DNA of 64,000 bases, from contig VDFB02000003.1 of assembly GCA_007258455.2 (NCBI GenBank), forward strand, positions 46,627,889 to 46,691,888, written 5' to 3'. Below are positions 10,506 through 23,592 of the stretch, in pieces. This DNA comes from Sequoia sempervirens (lineage: Eukaryota; Streptophyta; Pinopsida; Cupressales; Cupressaceae). The position numbers and the translations under genes were made by a program. The notes below the pieces were generated by a model. It was not told where the DNA came from, made no database searches, and worked only from the letters and a program-made list of their open reading frames with translations. Each line of letters begins with the position of its first letter. Position 1 is the stretch's first letter.

Positions 10506-12775
10506 ACCATGTGAAGGTTCCCTCTTTCTCTTTCAGACGAACAAATCCATCTATTTTGTCTTCATAAACAAGGGGTATGTTACTTGTGACCTTTAAAATG
10601 TTTACATTTGCATCTCCTGTTCCTTTCAAGTTGACTCCATGTAAATAGATAGGGAGTGAATCTGCCCAATGCCCGCAAAATCACCATCAAATGGATCCAA
10701 CACCCTAACTTTATCCCCCTCTTTGAGTTTATCATCAATACATTTCTGCAAAAAGAAAAAAAAAACACATTATATTAGATAAGTAATGATTACCCTTATT
10801 TGCATAATAAAACAACCATTACTTACTTAAATAGTACTTGCATGTGTGTGTTAAAATAATTGCAAAAGAAAATTTTCAAAAATAATTGCAATGATATAAT
10901 TTACTAAAAAACCAACACTCATAGCAATGCTTACAATGTTACTATTAGCTTCATGCTAATCAGATACAAAGGCCACAAGTGTAAACACTGCATTACCATG
11001 CACACATACCAGACACATAAGGTTATGACAACACTATTACACATAAAAAGGTAGCTAATGCACAAAAATAAAGAATGAAATATGAGAGCACTAGTACTAC
11101 TACTGCAAGGTGAAATACATTGGGATGTACAAAAACAGTGGCATTAAAGCTCTGAAACATAACCCTGTCAATGATGACATATAAAAGAAGAACAAAGAAC
11201 AAAATGTATCAAGGCAACATGTGACAACCATTAAGAGAAGTCATTGAGGAAACAATGCAGTCTTTCTCTGGGGCTTTCATAGCAACAGTAAAGGAGTAAC
11301 AAATAAGGTTGGATGTAGAGGTCACATAAATAATAGAAAAAGATCCTTTCATTGTTAGAAAATAGTGTAAGAGTATGCAAAAAGAAGTCAGGAATGATGT
11401 CCAATGAACAAGAAGTAGTAGCAATGAGTTTCATGGCTGTAGCAGTGAGTTTAGTGCAAGGGAAATGAGTTTTATGGCTGTAACAATGAGTTTAATGGAT
11501 CGAGCAGCAAATATCATTACTAAGCAACATGAAGACATTAAGAGAAAGTGACAAGAACATCAAAAGAAACTTTTTTTAATAACAACAACCATAATCAAGA
11601 GTTAACAGTAGATCCATGAAAGAAAGAACAATAGGTATCATCCAATGAAAGAAGCAACACACTAAGTTCAAGATGTTGACAAGGTCAATTACAATGGCCT
11701 AAAACATAGTCAAGCATCATAAAGTATTGAAGTGCCAGCAATCCCCATTGAAAAGTGACAAAGTAGGTACAATGATTGTTCTACGGGTTACATTCATTGT
11801 ATCAGTTGTCTATTCACTATTCTATAAGCTTGTTCACTGTTTGGGATCATAACAGTCATTAATACATGAAGGGTTTCAAAATCAAGGAAAAGTAACATTT
11901 CATAGCACTCACCTCAAGTTCAACACCTTTTGTATAACATATTCCACATTTCGTGGATCTTTCTCTACAAAATTTGATTTGCAGATATCCAAATGGGCCC
12001 TACATCTTACGCCCAACTCGAAGGCCCACCTTGCAGCATTTTGCCTAATGGGTTCACCATCTCTTGATACCTCAACCAAGAATGGCTTCTTCCCTTCTAA
12101 TATTCTTTATTTTGTGTTCCTCTTTGTAGATTTGTATAAATCTTGACTCAATCTTTGTCTTTTAACATAAGTAGGTACATCTTTTGTTTCACCACTACAA
12201 ATATTTCTGGCTGATTCACTAATTCCTTCAAAAGTTGTAGATGCGACAAGTGCACTCTCAATAGGCACATCAAATGCAAACAGACTCTCTTCATGACTTT
12301 GATTAACCAGAACTTCATGCTCCTTGGCTGCATCACATGTGGCATGACTAGGTAGATCAATAGTGGTCTTCACATATTTCACTTCATCACAACTATTTTT
12401 TTCACCATCTTCATTTATTGAATCACAAAAGCGTTGGCTTCTACGAGCTGGCAACACTGTATCTTTACTTCTTTTTTGTTTTTTCTCTGCATTTTCTCTG
12501 CTCTCTTTTTCTTGCCTATAAAACAAAAAATAATAATCATATCATGGCTTATATACATAAACCTCTTGCCTATAAAATTTCATTAAACAATATTAAACAA
12601 ATAATTTACTACTTAGTGGATTTACAACTTGCCTATTTGACGTCAAACCAAGACGTGATAAATATTCATTATTCTTGGCCACACATTCTTCACGAAAGCA
12701 CTCATAATCTGTCACTGGAATTTCAACATTGTGATCACTATCATCTAATTTGTGCCTTAAATTATTTTTCTTCAT
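10506..12775 (-). pseudogene. CACTA TNPA-like protein gene (broken)
   Basis: Minus-strand gene assembled from exon-like pieces. The first piece (12775 to about 12637) starts MKKNNLRHKLDDSD. A second (about 12519 to 11920), after a TATAG acceptor-like site, is basic then acidic (RRSQRF near its start) and continues through an in-frame TAA at 12107-12109 into a conserved block with LVEVSRDGEPIRQNAARWAF. That block resembles the Transposase_24/TNPA-type domain of plant CACTA elements, and a GTGAGT donor-like site follows. The last piece (10747-10506) encodes CIDDKLKEGDKVRVLDPFDG with a one-base frameshift near 10640, ending at a TGA near 10505. TNPA proteins bind the subterminal motifs. Exons between 11920 and 10750 were not found. 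Confidence 0.6.
10770..11910. other. Presumed intron of the TNPA-like gene
   Basis: More than 1 kb without a credible coding stretch, between the GTGAGT donor-like site near 11910 and the last exon-like piece at 10747. It has imperfect repetition around 11425-11510, where GTAGCAGTGAGTTTA and GTAACAATGAGTTTAATGG recur. Small exons could be hidden here. Confidence 0.4.
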
Positions 12776-12980
12776 TTCCTGATGTCCACAAAAATAATAA
12801 TGTATAAATTAGCAACTTGATACAGAGATATTGCATCCTCATTTTTATATGAAAACATATTCATATTGCATTCATATAACAATTTTTTTCAACATTAAAG
12901 CTTTGAAACAAGTATTAGTCTGAAGCTTCGTGTCCTTAAAACATAAAAGTCTTACATAAAAGGTCATAAAATGGGGCTCA

Positions 12981-15900
12981 TCAATAATCATCTGCATTTC
13001 TAGCAAGATCAAAATCCTGATCACTCATGTCTGCATCTACTTGATTTTCTTCCTCATCCTCATTAGTGACATGCAATACATTATCTCTCCCAATTTCTTC
13101 ATTGGTAATCTAAATATCTTCTTCAAACAATCCCTCATTGTCTTCATCCACTTATTCGAATGTTTCTTGTAAATTAACATATTGCCCATTAGGCATTACA
13201 TCAACAACTTCCATAAATTTTTGTCTCGAATGAGACTCTATTTGAATGACATATGATCAACCTAGGCTTCTTACATCATCAATTAGAAATGATTGGTTAA
13301 TTTGAAGAGGGGAAACATACGACTCATCTGTCTCTGATAAAAATTGTAATGTATTTGCACGTACAAATCCATACTCATTAAATTGTACTGTGGATGGTTG
13401 GATCCACTTGCATTTTAATAATATAGGACTATTTCCACCAAAATCCACTTGAATAATTTCTTGGATGAATCCAACATAAAATTTCTTCTTAATTTCATGA
13501 AGAAATTCAACACTAACAACACAATCACAATTTGTCTTTCCTTTGTCTTTTTCTTCCACTCTTAAATGACTACCATAGGCCCACATTCCACTAAAACACA
13601 TAGCCCATAAATGTGGAGGTCGTGAATGCTCACTTTCCTCTATTGTTATCTTGACCTTCTTCTTTTGCATCATTGATTGCATTAGCAATCCATTCTTAAA
13701 ATTTTGGAAAAGAATCAGCTCCAATCAAATCATGACACCTGCACCTTTGAGGTCGATATTGCATCCAAGTTTGATTCTCTTCATATTTTCTACATAGAAT
13801 AATGACGTACAAATAGTAAGATTAATAATATAAATGTGTAAATGCAATTGAGTAAATAAATTATTGTGTAATTTTTTTTTACCCATGCCACTTATCAAAC
13901 GAAGATGTGTTTTGAAGAATAAAGGCAAGTATTGCACTTCTTTCTTGATATGATAGCTTGAAGCAACATCCATTTCCTTCTAATACTTCACCTGCAACTC
14001 TCTCATCTTCGTCATCATCCCATGCATGTTGATTGACATTTTTAAAATCCTTCATATATTCTGTGCAAAATCCCATGGCCTCTTGCATTAGATATCCCTC
14101 AGACATGTTGCCTTCTAGTTTTGCCCTAGTACGGACAATTTTTTTCAAAACCTTCATATATCGTTCTATAGGATACATCCATCTCATTCTTACTCGACCA
14201 CAATGCTCTAGTTCATATTCTAGATGTACTAAAAGATGTATAGAAATGTTAAAGATTGCTGGTGGAAATTCTCATTCCAATAGACAAAGGACTTCAACAA
14301 CCTCCTCCCTCAAACTATCAAAGTTTGAAGGATCTAATACATGTAAACTCATTCTCTTTAATATTAGGCCCAACCTTATAATTTCCAATCTTGGCCCCTT
14401 TGCCAAACTTGATATATTTACCACAATAGGTAAAATATTCTCGATTATGACATGATAGTCATGGGTCTTGAGGCCTCTTAAGCTATTAATGTTAGTTTGG
14501 TTTCTGATGTTGCTACTTACATATCCAGTGGGAAAGCGAGTTTGAGACATTAACTCTAATAATTGTGCACGTTGTTCCTTTGTCCAAACATAAGGAGCAC
14601 TAGGTTTTCTATATTTTTCATAATCATATTTTTCAACCCAAAGAGTTCGCCGAATCTTTATTTCTCGAAAGTCTTCACGTGATGAAATAGTATCAAGAGC
14701 ACCAAAAAGAGTTTCTATAATAGCATAAGCTATATTTTTCTCAGTATGCATAAAGTCAAGAGTATGCCTAATGGCTATATCCTTAAAATATGGCAACTTA
14801 TACAATATGCACAACTGTTTTACACCGATTTCATTACATGGATCATATCTACTACCAGCAATCCCATCATTTTCAATAAATGACATTCTTTTTTGTTCAT
14901 TCTCCACAATGTAATCACCTGTTATTAGAAATGGCGCTTCACGATTCTCTTCTTGACCATTGAAACGTGTTTTTTTTCGATGATATGGATTATCCATTTT
15001 AAGGTAAAGATGATGTCCACAATAAATACACTTACACAAACTTCTTGAGTGCCTCACAAAATCCTTAAATTTGCAAGCAAGACATGCATGGTATCCATGA
15101 ATAGAGAGACTAGACAATGTGCCATATGCAGGAAGATCATGAATCATAAACAATAAGGAAGTTCTTAAAGTGAATTTGATTAAATGACCATCCCTTAAAG
15201 ATTGAATTTCTTCAATTCCTTTCCACAATTCCATTAGCTCATCATTGAATGGCTCTAGATAAGCATCTATTGTATTTGAAGTCACACTTTTCTTTCCTGG
15301 TATAATCAATGATAACATTAAGAAAAATGGTTTAGTTGCTAACCATGGAGGTAATTTATAATTTATTAGAAACACTGGTCAAGTTGACCATTTAGTACTT
15401 TGATTTGAGAATGGGTTCACCCCATCTAGAGCTAAACCCAACTTTATATTTTGAGGATCTTGAGAAAAATCGGGCCATCTGTTATCAGATTCCATCCACG
15501 TCTTAGAATCAGGCACATGTCGCTATTTTCCATTAGTGCTCTTATTTTGGGCATGCCACTGCATAAGTTCAACAATGTCTCTGCACCTATTCATTTGAAG
15601 TAATCGTGGGATTATCAGAAAGTGGTGAAGAACCTTTCTAGGAACCAGAACTAATTTCAACCCTTTTCTATACCTCATTTCATGACATTTCGGACATTCA
15701 CTCTCATTTGCAAGATTTTTGCGAAATAATACACAACCATTCACACATGTGTGGATGTTTTCATACCCCAAGCCAAGATTATTGATTTTCTTTTTACATT
15801 GACTTCGTTTTGTTGGCAATGTTGAGTCAGCTGGTAAAAATGAACTTAATAATGCCAATAACTTTTCTACACTCTCATTTGTCCAACCATGCACCACTTG

Positions 15901-16698
15901 CAAGTTAATAATTTGAAGGAGTGTTTTCAAATGACTTAACTTGCAATTAGCATACAAAAGCTTTAAATCATCATCCATTGACTTGGCCCAATCATCGTTT
16001 AGACCCTCATTCAACATTCTATCAACTTCAAACCCTTCGTCAAACATTTATGTCTCTTCATCTATGTTTGGTGCCACTTCATCTATGTTTGTTGCCTCTT
16101 TAGCTCTCACAGTCTGAAATTCTATCATATCTTCATAATAATTGTTATCCCAAGGGCTTATACCACTATGCCCATATCTTATCATATGTTGATAAATCAT
16201 ATTTCTTTTTTTCACGTTTCCACCAAGATAATTTTTGCATGGACATGGATATTTGTCAATGTCCCTCTCATCAGCTAATCTCTCATCATATGCATGATAT
16301 TGATCCGTAGTCAACCTTTGACACTCATACATCTATAATATTATGCATTCCCATATTAATATAGTTTCTAATTTAAAGAAAAAAACATAAATCTAAAAAT
16401 AGAGATGCCAAAACATTGTTGAAAGTAGTCACTTTTAGTACAAACCATAATAGAAAGAAGAGGATATAATGAGTCATTGTTCTGAGATCTATCTTACATT
16501 AATTTGAAGTTTACCTACTGAGAATGGAATATTCCTATGTTTCCTATCAGCTTACTTTCGACAATGAGGGTTTCAAATTACCTCTTAATTCACTTCAGAG
16601 GGCCTCACTGACTTCAAATTCGTTGCAACAAACTTTGAATTCCTTGCCCGCCTTTTCAAAAGTCTCCAGGTCCTATCCATATAAGCTTTATCGCCCAT
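12981..16698 (-). pseudogene. CACTA TNPD-like transposase gene (broken)
   Basis: Minus-strand transposase. A possible first exon (16698 to about 16584) starts with an ATG and contains YMDRTW, like the start of plant CACTA transposases. After an intron, 16332-16048 carries DKYPCPCKNYL, the cysteine signature of the transposase-associated domain. The catalytic Transposase_21 region covers about 15520-14600, with LGLALDGVNPF and YKLPPWLATKPFFLM. A DUF4218-like part follows to 13879 (IERYMKVLKK), then an intron (GT near 13880, AG near 13797). A DUF4216-like part is at 13724-13257 (KFYVGFIQEI) and an acidic tail ends at 12981. In-frame TAA, TAG and TGA stops (16045, 15523, near 15377, and in the tail) are each one G:C-to-A:T change from a sense codon. 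Confidence 0.8.
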
Positions 16699-18682
16699 GA
16701 AAGTGCTTCAATACCTATCCATGAGAATAACAAACATCAACAACAATCCAATCTTATTCCCATGCCAACAATTATACATTTTACAAGTTGTATGACTTAT
16801 AAATATAGGCAAGTTATGTAAACCACTAGATAAATAACATTTAAAGGTTTGTCGTCTCTGACTTATAATCTGTTTTTGAGTTCAACTAATACAGCTGTTT
16901 TTTTTTTTTCATGGTTGTTACTCATGTAACTTGTACTTTCATATCCCTTTGAGTTGCTTTATGTATTTCTTTATTCTGCATTGGCTATGTTATGAAAGTA
17001 AAACTTGAAAGTGCCCATGCTGATAAGATTTGAGTCTTTAGTTGTTTACTTTTTTTTGTGATATTTGACTTTTGAGTCTTAATATATAAGTCCATATGTT
17101 TATCTAGATTGATGTGGATCTTGCAAATTCCAGATACTTAAAGCCAAAACATGATTGAGCCTTGAAAGTGGATTGATCCACAGATAACATTATGGCAATT
17201 TCTAGAATGTAATGTTCATTGTGGGTCATGAATGAGTGGAGGTGATACAAAATATTTAAATATACCAGTAACAGTCATATGGTGTTAATCAGTTAATGTA
17301 AATGTGACATAAGGATTTATTATATATAAGTGAGTTGAAGGCCAAGAGTATTTTGTATGATTGTCAAAGAGGACAAACTTAACATAGCCATACACTCATA
17401 ATTGATTTTGGATCACAAGTGTTTGTGTTCAAAATCATCTCTTAGAAGTACATGATATATATCTTCTACAAGTATTTTAGCGCACTGCAAGTATTTCTTG
17501 ACAAGCTTATCTCTAGGTTCACCTAACTTAGAATTACATGCCAGATGCTACTATGTTTTCTCCTTGGTGAGTTAGATGTGTTCCTTTTTGTTCATAAGGA
17601 ACATCTTTATAATTAATGTGGGTTTGTCTCTTTTGATGTACATCCATTTTAGGCCTCCATTCAAATGGATTCTAGAGAGGCTGTGTTTGGTGGAGGCTCA
17701 TCAGGTAATATTTTGGAGTAATTCTTTAATTGGAAAAGATATCCTTATTCTCTATAATTTTATTCTATTTGGTAGAGTGGCTTTGGGGATAAGGGTTTTA
17801 AATATTTACACAACTCTATGAAGAAGTCATGCTTTCTCTATAAGAGTGTCTCCAAATTTCACTTCCAAATTACCATGAGAAATCCCCTAAAAATTGTGGT
17901 TATAGGAGGGTGTGGGAGGTGTGCTAAGTGAATGCGATGTATATGTTGTCTAGAAAAGAACTGAGTTGGTTCCTGCATAAGTACTTTGGACAATTCAAAT
18001 GACTTGATATGCATACATTAGCAGTTTCAAGTGTAGCAGAGCCTATTCAATCATGGGAAATGTTAGGAGATTCATTTGTCTCTCTAACAAAGAGTTTTTT
18101 CAACCATTGCAAATTTGCAACTAGCTTGAAATGGTATCTTCATTATTGAAGAACTAGCATTTGTCTTGTCATAATTCTTTGGCAGAACTGTAGTAACATA
18201 GGGATACTATAAATAATATTATAAATTAAAGGATTAGCATTGATCTGGTCAAGCTAGGTAATGAACACCATATATATGTGGTATTTGTCTTCTTGGAGAC
18301 AACAAGTTTTATTCAGTTATCCATTACTGATTCTTATTCTCTCTCTTTTTTTGTATGATCTATGCATGTTATTTTTCATTGTGCTAGTTGTTAGAACTGA
18401 AAATTTTCACATTTTTCACTAGCCTCCACCCACCAATCCTCCACATTCCACAGAAATTCATCACATTTTAATTTTATGATCAACATAAATTGTTGAAATT
18501 TGTGTGACAAGATCCATTTTGTAGCCCACATTGCCAAATTGTCACACCCATAAATAACTTTGAGACTCCATAATTTTTCCTAAGTAAAAATTAGCACTAT
18601 CGGCCTAACAATGTATCATTGACAGAACCCCCATCATAGACTTACCAATGGCCCAATGAAAACAATTCATAACCTAGTATCG
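14765..18682. repeat. Left arm of a 3.9-kb inverted duplication
   Basis: The reverse complement of this interval equals 60083-64000. Matching positions always add to 78765, so there is no insertion or deletion across 3,918 bp. Three ORFs of 81, 94 and 174 codons translate identically, and sampled non-coding stretches match exactly, including a 12-base T run at about 16898 and a 7-base T run near 18356. The arm ends on the right exactly where the other copy meets the assembly gap. Confidence 0.9.
16699..18388. other. Non-coding interior of the CACTA element
   Basis: Upstream (on the minus strand) of the TNPD-like gene, so it may hold its promoter. No conserved coding sequence is visible. An 81-codon plus-strand ORF at 17576-17821 is hydrophobic and resembles nothing I recognise; its identical twin at 60944-61189 reflects the large inverted duplication and is not evidence of selection. 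Confidence 0.4.
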
Positions 18683-19257
18683 GTGTAACAACACCCTATT
18701 AGGCTAACTCCTAAGGGATTCCCCCGATAGACCAATAGAGTCAACAAAAGTAAGCACATCATTGTAACACATGAACATTCGTGGAATGAATGTCTACATT
18801 CCCTCGATGGCCTGATATGATCATAAATTATCAAGAGTTATTATATATCAGGGGAATTAATGTGTATCGGGGTAATATATTTGGCCATCCCACTGATAGA
18901 CCGAAGGAAAATTGTTCATCGGTGGAATAAGGATTGTAGTCTCGCCAATACAACGATGATGATTGATTGCTAATTGATGTGACATATCAAGGCATCGTCC
19001 AAATATTTAAACATAAATGCTCCCCCCTGATGAAAAGACTGAAATGAGTGGTGTATTTATGAGCCAGAGTTGAAGTGAATTATATCACAAGTTGATCACA
19101 TAATTGTTTCATAGTTTGGAAGATTTCATTGAGGACAGAAGCAGAAAGGAAAAGCTAGGAATTCTCACGTAGTAAAAACTAGTGGAGGCGAGACCCAAGT
19201 AAGTACACCAATCCCGACTAAGAAGTTGTATTTTTCAAAGGATTAAGAATTTGAACA
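18389..19257 (+). repeat. LTR-like region upstream of ORF copy iii
   Basis: Begins TGTTAGAACTG and has no ORF. It carries spaced ATCGG/CCGAT words, for example ACTATCGGCC, GTATCGGTG, CCCGATAGACC, TATCGGGG and CATCGGTGG. These recall the CGGTGAGAC-type words in the LTRs of the 24402-33439 element. It immediately precedes the ATG of ORF copy iii, so it may be its 5' LTR plus leader. It does not align with the tail at 22543-23592, so it is not a proven LTR pair. Confidence 0.3.
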
Positions 19258-22200
19258 ATGGAGGAAAATGTAGAAAAACCCAAAGCTAAGAAATAGAAAA
19301 CTGAGAAGAGACTCTTGAATCAAGACTTGATAGATCAATGCCCTAGGTCGGGGCCAAGACCTAGGAGGGTTGCTCATATGAATCCTTCAATGGATAGATT
19401 ATTAGATAAACATAAAGGCTTGGGGGATATTTGGACACCACGACGCGGGTATGAGATTTTCATGTATCATTATAGGAAACAATTTAGGTTTCAACCAGTC
19501 TACAAACCATGGAGGTTGAACTTGGGAAGACTTGTGGTGCCCAATGTGTTCGTAAATGTAGAATTAATTAAAGCTTTGGATAATAGATATGACCCCAAGA
19601 GGAGAACTATCCAAGCACATAATGGGGCTGACATGCTTGTTATTTCTGAGGATTTAATTTCTAATGTGTTTCAGTTGGAGTGTCCTATGAACTTTCCATT
19701 CACGATTAGAGGTCTCTTGACAGAGTATCACCATATGGATACCAACTACAAATGATGAAAACTACCCTTGCATAGGCCTAAGAATGAAGCAGGCCAACTC
19801 AGGAGGTTTTCAAGTAATGAAAACCCTCCTTTTCATGAGGACTTGTTTGAAGAATATTTTAGATACAATTATTATTTAGCTAGCCAGGTCTTGGGGGTAG
19901 AGGTCCCACCCCTCATGTCTATTTCCCTAATGGTCTTAGCTGCAAACATACAAAGAAGTGATGCTAGGTCATTCAATTATGCTAGATACTTGGTCAATGA
20001 CCTAAATCAAGAGCTTGAAAATATTAAAAACAATAGTGAATATATTCATTTCAAACATTATTCTTTGTTCATGCATTTTCTCATGCATGAGGGACATGTT
20101 AGAAGGGTCTGGAGTCAAGAATTAAGAATAAAAGATACAGATGAAAATGGGAACCTCAAACCTGTACATATGTGGACTTCACTATGGGATAGTCGATTTG
20201 GTAGATCTCATTATCTTTATTTTGAGTAGTTTTTTGTGAAACCATTAATGGAGTGGCTGGGATATCTATGTGATTATAACTTATCCCTAGAAGTGCAAAA
20301 GTTTCTAAAACCAAAGGAAAATGACCCAAGGAAAAAGGTGGATCATAACTGGGGATACTGGTATGCTTTTCTTGACTGTACAATGATTAGGGTTTATGGG
20401 TTTGAAGGAACTCCACACTTGTTTCCACAAGTAGTTCCTGATAGAATTTCCTACTTAGAAATTGTGAGGCAATTGGAAAATTTTGATTCCAAAAACCTCA
20501 AAGGACATAGCCAAAAATCTATCATGCCCAGTACCTTATGTTTTGGAGGCTTTACAGTGGTTGCAAATGAGGGATATGAGGAAATTGATGCTAAATTAGC
20601 ACAATATAACCTCCCTCTAGGTAACAAAAGGAAAGATTTTGCTGTAGAAGGCTTTATTCACAAAGCAAGGTTATCACAAGAATTATCAGGATATGAGCAT
20701 GTATTCTCAGTTGAAGATGTAATCATAAACCATGATGAAGCCTCTACCATTAAAAGAATGACTGCATATAATAGGGTTATGCTTGAAGAGGAATGGAAAA
20801 TAAGAAATGTCCCATCTTATTCGAAGCCATTTGGTGAAATACAGGATCCTCTAGAAAGGATTGAGCAACTCATTGCTCATATGGATGAAGTGGTAAATAA
20901 TGTGCCTTCATTTGTCTTTGATGCCCCCTCATGCAACCTATTTAGGAGTGCAAGCTAAAGATATAGAGCCCTCAGATTATATCCCTTGACAACCAACTCC
21001 TGATGTGAGTTTTTCTATAGATACTGATATGAGTGAAGAAGAGGAGAGTGATGAGGAAAGTGATGAGGAGGAAGAAAAAGTACAACAAATAAGTGCTCCT
21101 ATAATTGTACAGTATAAGCCTCCTCAAGAACACAATGTTGTAAGATTTGAAGTATTAGATGAATTATCAAATGATGTTAGGGTCAAGGTTGGACAAGAGT
21201 TCATTTTTGATGGAGATTTTGTTAAGTCTCCTGAGTTTAAATCATTTGTTTACGAATATAAAGGCAAGAAAATGAGACAAAAGATGCAGGATGTCACTCT
21301 TGAATGAGAAGTTGTTGTTTTGAAAGAATTGAAAAAAGAAATAGACAAAGAGATGGAATCCATCACTTCTGAGAGAGGGAGAGAGTCACTCCAAGAAGCT
21401 GGAGTATTGATTTTTCCCATATGGGATATAAGCTCCACAATTGTGTTTGATAGTTTCATAAAGAGAGGAGATAAAACAATGAATTTAATAGACGAAGCAA
21501 GTGACAAGATGTATTCAGGATCTGGATACAATCCAAATGAGGCCACCTTGATTATTTGGTCATTGTACCCCCATGATAAAAGACCAGTTGTGATTGATAA
21601 TCCAAACCAAATGTTTGGACATCTCTTGGTTCAAAGAGTAGGGGATACCAACCCCATGGACACAACAGAGTTGAATGTCAATGTGGAAAAGTTCACCAAG
21701 GCACAGATTGATAAGCTAGTTAAAGAAAATGACAGGTTGAAGAAGGAATTAGCACATCAAAGAGAAAGATCATCTTCCTCTTCCACACCAGAATCATATT
21801 CCCCATGGCTTGAGAAAGATAAGAGAGTATTGGATGCAATGGATAATACAACTTATTGGAAGTAGTGCCACCTAAAATCTCAGGAAAAATGTAAAAAAAT
21901 GGAGAAGGAAGTCAAAACCATCAAGTATAAGATTGCATCCGAAATGATCGAGGGAAGATTCAATAAGATGATGAAATGTGCAGATGAATATTTGAGGCAA
22001 TTTAAATAGGTACTCTCAGCATTAGAGGAGAACGAATGATTATAGAGGAGAATAATCGAAAAGAGACAAGAGCTTCAAGACAAGCAAATCCTGAAAGGAC
22101 AGATAATGCAGACACATAACAAATTGGTAGAAGCACACAATGGATATCATAAGAGGCTCTTTGAGGATTTTGAGTGCTTCAATTCGACTCTGACACTCTA

Positions 22201-22480
22201 TGATGATATGGGAAATCCTAAAGAATATGATGATTGGAAGGAATATTTTAATGTGATTCTGACTGCTGCATTACAAGAGATCAATGACAAGGATATGATT
22301 TTACAAAATACTCACAACCAGCTCGAGAAGATGATGTATAGGGAGTATGATATGAGAGAGGTGATCTCCAATGCAAATACTTTTGTTGAACAAGAATACA
22401 TCCATCACCTCTCTGCATTCAATTTGTTCCTCAACCAAACTATGGATACACCAGACACAGCAGGGAAACCATCAGGATGA
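19258..22480 (+). pseudogene. Unknown retroelement ORF family, copy iii (best preserved)
   Basis: An almost continuous frame of about 1,070 codons from ATG 19258 to TGA 22478, with few breaks: TAG near 19294, TGA-TGA near 19753, TAG near 20227, a one-base shift near 20921 at a C run, TGA near 21305, and further stops at 21863-22045. Order: basic N-terminus; a block with GRLVVPNVFVNVELI (about residue 85); a block with ASQVLGVEV; a block with CTMIRVYGFEGTPHLFP (about residue 380); an acidic stretch with EEEESDEESDEEEE (about residue 595); coiled coil; and a tail with EYDDWKEYF. The pattern of the first block vaguely recalls plant mobile domain or putative plant transposon proteins, but I cannot assign it. 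No RT, protease or integrase. Confidence 0.65.
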
Positions 22481-22542
22481 AAGGAGTCAGCTGACAGCAT
22501 GAGCACCATATCATGGAGTAGAAGCTTTGAACAGATCTTAGG

Positions 22543-23592
22543 TGGTCACAGGATTCTACTTGGAGATTAACGGATCGGTGCATTTAGTTGTCACAATATT
22601 TTGTTTTCTTAATTATGTTTAGTTATCAAACAACATGAATTTTTGACGTAACGGGTTTGTAGCTTGTTGCCTCTCACATATATAAGAGAGACCAAGACCC
22701 GAATAGATCATCCATCTCATATCAAAAACTATTGTTATAATGCATATTATTCAAAGATAAATATAATGGAGAAGGTTATGCATAATTGTTAATTTGCTTG
22801 CAAGTGTTCAACTGTTGTGTGGATTTATATGCTTATATGTTATTTGGCTGTCTTCGAAGTGGCTATTTATGTTATTCAAATTGAATGTGTGGAAATACAT
22901 TTAATTTGTCAATACACATTTGTTGTAGTTGTGTGATGTTGTTGACTAGTTTCGATGTGCAGAAGAATTAAAATTCCTTTTAAGAAATCAAATTTTATAG
23001 GTTCCTATTTGGATTAAAGTCCTTTTGAATAGATTGTCTTAATTGGTTTCCTTTCACATTTGAATTAAATCCTTTCACAACTTCATAGTAGCATAAGGGG
23101 ATATCACTAGGATTACTAAGAAGAGTCCAAATAACTGACATACTTGCACGTTTTCATAAGGTGAAAACATTCAAAGTGCCCAACTGTTTGAGTTAAGCTA
23201 AAGAGTGAATCTACCTATCTTACAGAACCCTATCTCCAAAATCATCATTCATCCCTCCACTTCATCCACCCAATAGAAGTAGGCACTGGTAATAATTAGA
23301 TAGTACATACAAAATATAACTCACAAACTTGAACTCTCAATTACTCTCACTAGTATGTAGACATTAAAACTCTGCATCTGATTCATCTCACGTGCCATAG
23401 TAAGTAGATTGCTCAATATAGGAACCATATCTATCTGCAAATCTGCCTTATTGTTCAAGTATACCCGCCTAGGTTTGGCAGAGTCTGAAGAGTAGAATGT
23501 AATCAGTCCTGCTTACCTTGTTCGTTGGCCAAAGGTGTATTAAGGGATTGGCACCCCCTTATGGTTTAAAACCTGTACTTTGAGACCTAACA
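22543..23592 (+). repeat. LTR-like tail after ORF copy iii
   Basis: Aligns with 45295-46468. Both start with a GATCACGGG/GGTCACAGG word, share AATAACGGA/ATTAACGGA, then a TATA box with (G)GAGACCAAGACC, then AAGTGCCCAA/AAGCGCCAAA. Near the end both have CCCGCCTAGG/CCCACCTAGG followed by GCAGAGTCTGAAGAG/GTAGAGCCTAAAGAG. This copy ends GACCTAACA and copy v ends GGAACCAACA. The TATA box, the CA end and the position after the ORF all suggest a 3' LTR of about 1.1 kb. Confidence 0.55.

Noticed and set aside
12418..12807. 129-codon plus-strand ORF
   Set aside because: Antisense to the TNPA-like exons, hydrophobic shadow translation with no motif.
17576..17821. 81-codon ORF conserved identically at 60944-61189
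   Set aside because: The identity comes from the exact inverted duplication, so it says nothing about selection; the residues match nothing known.
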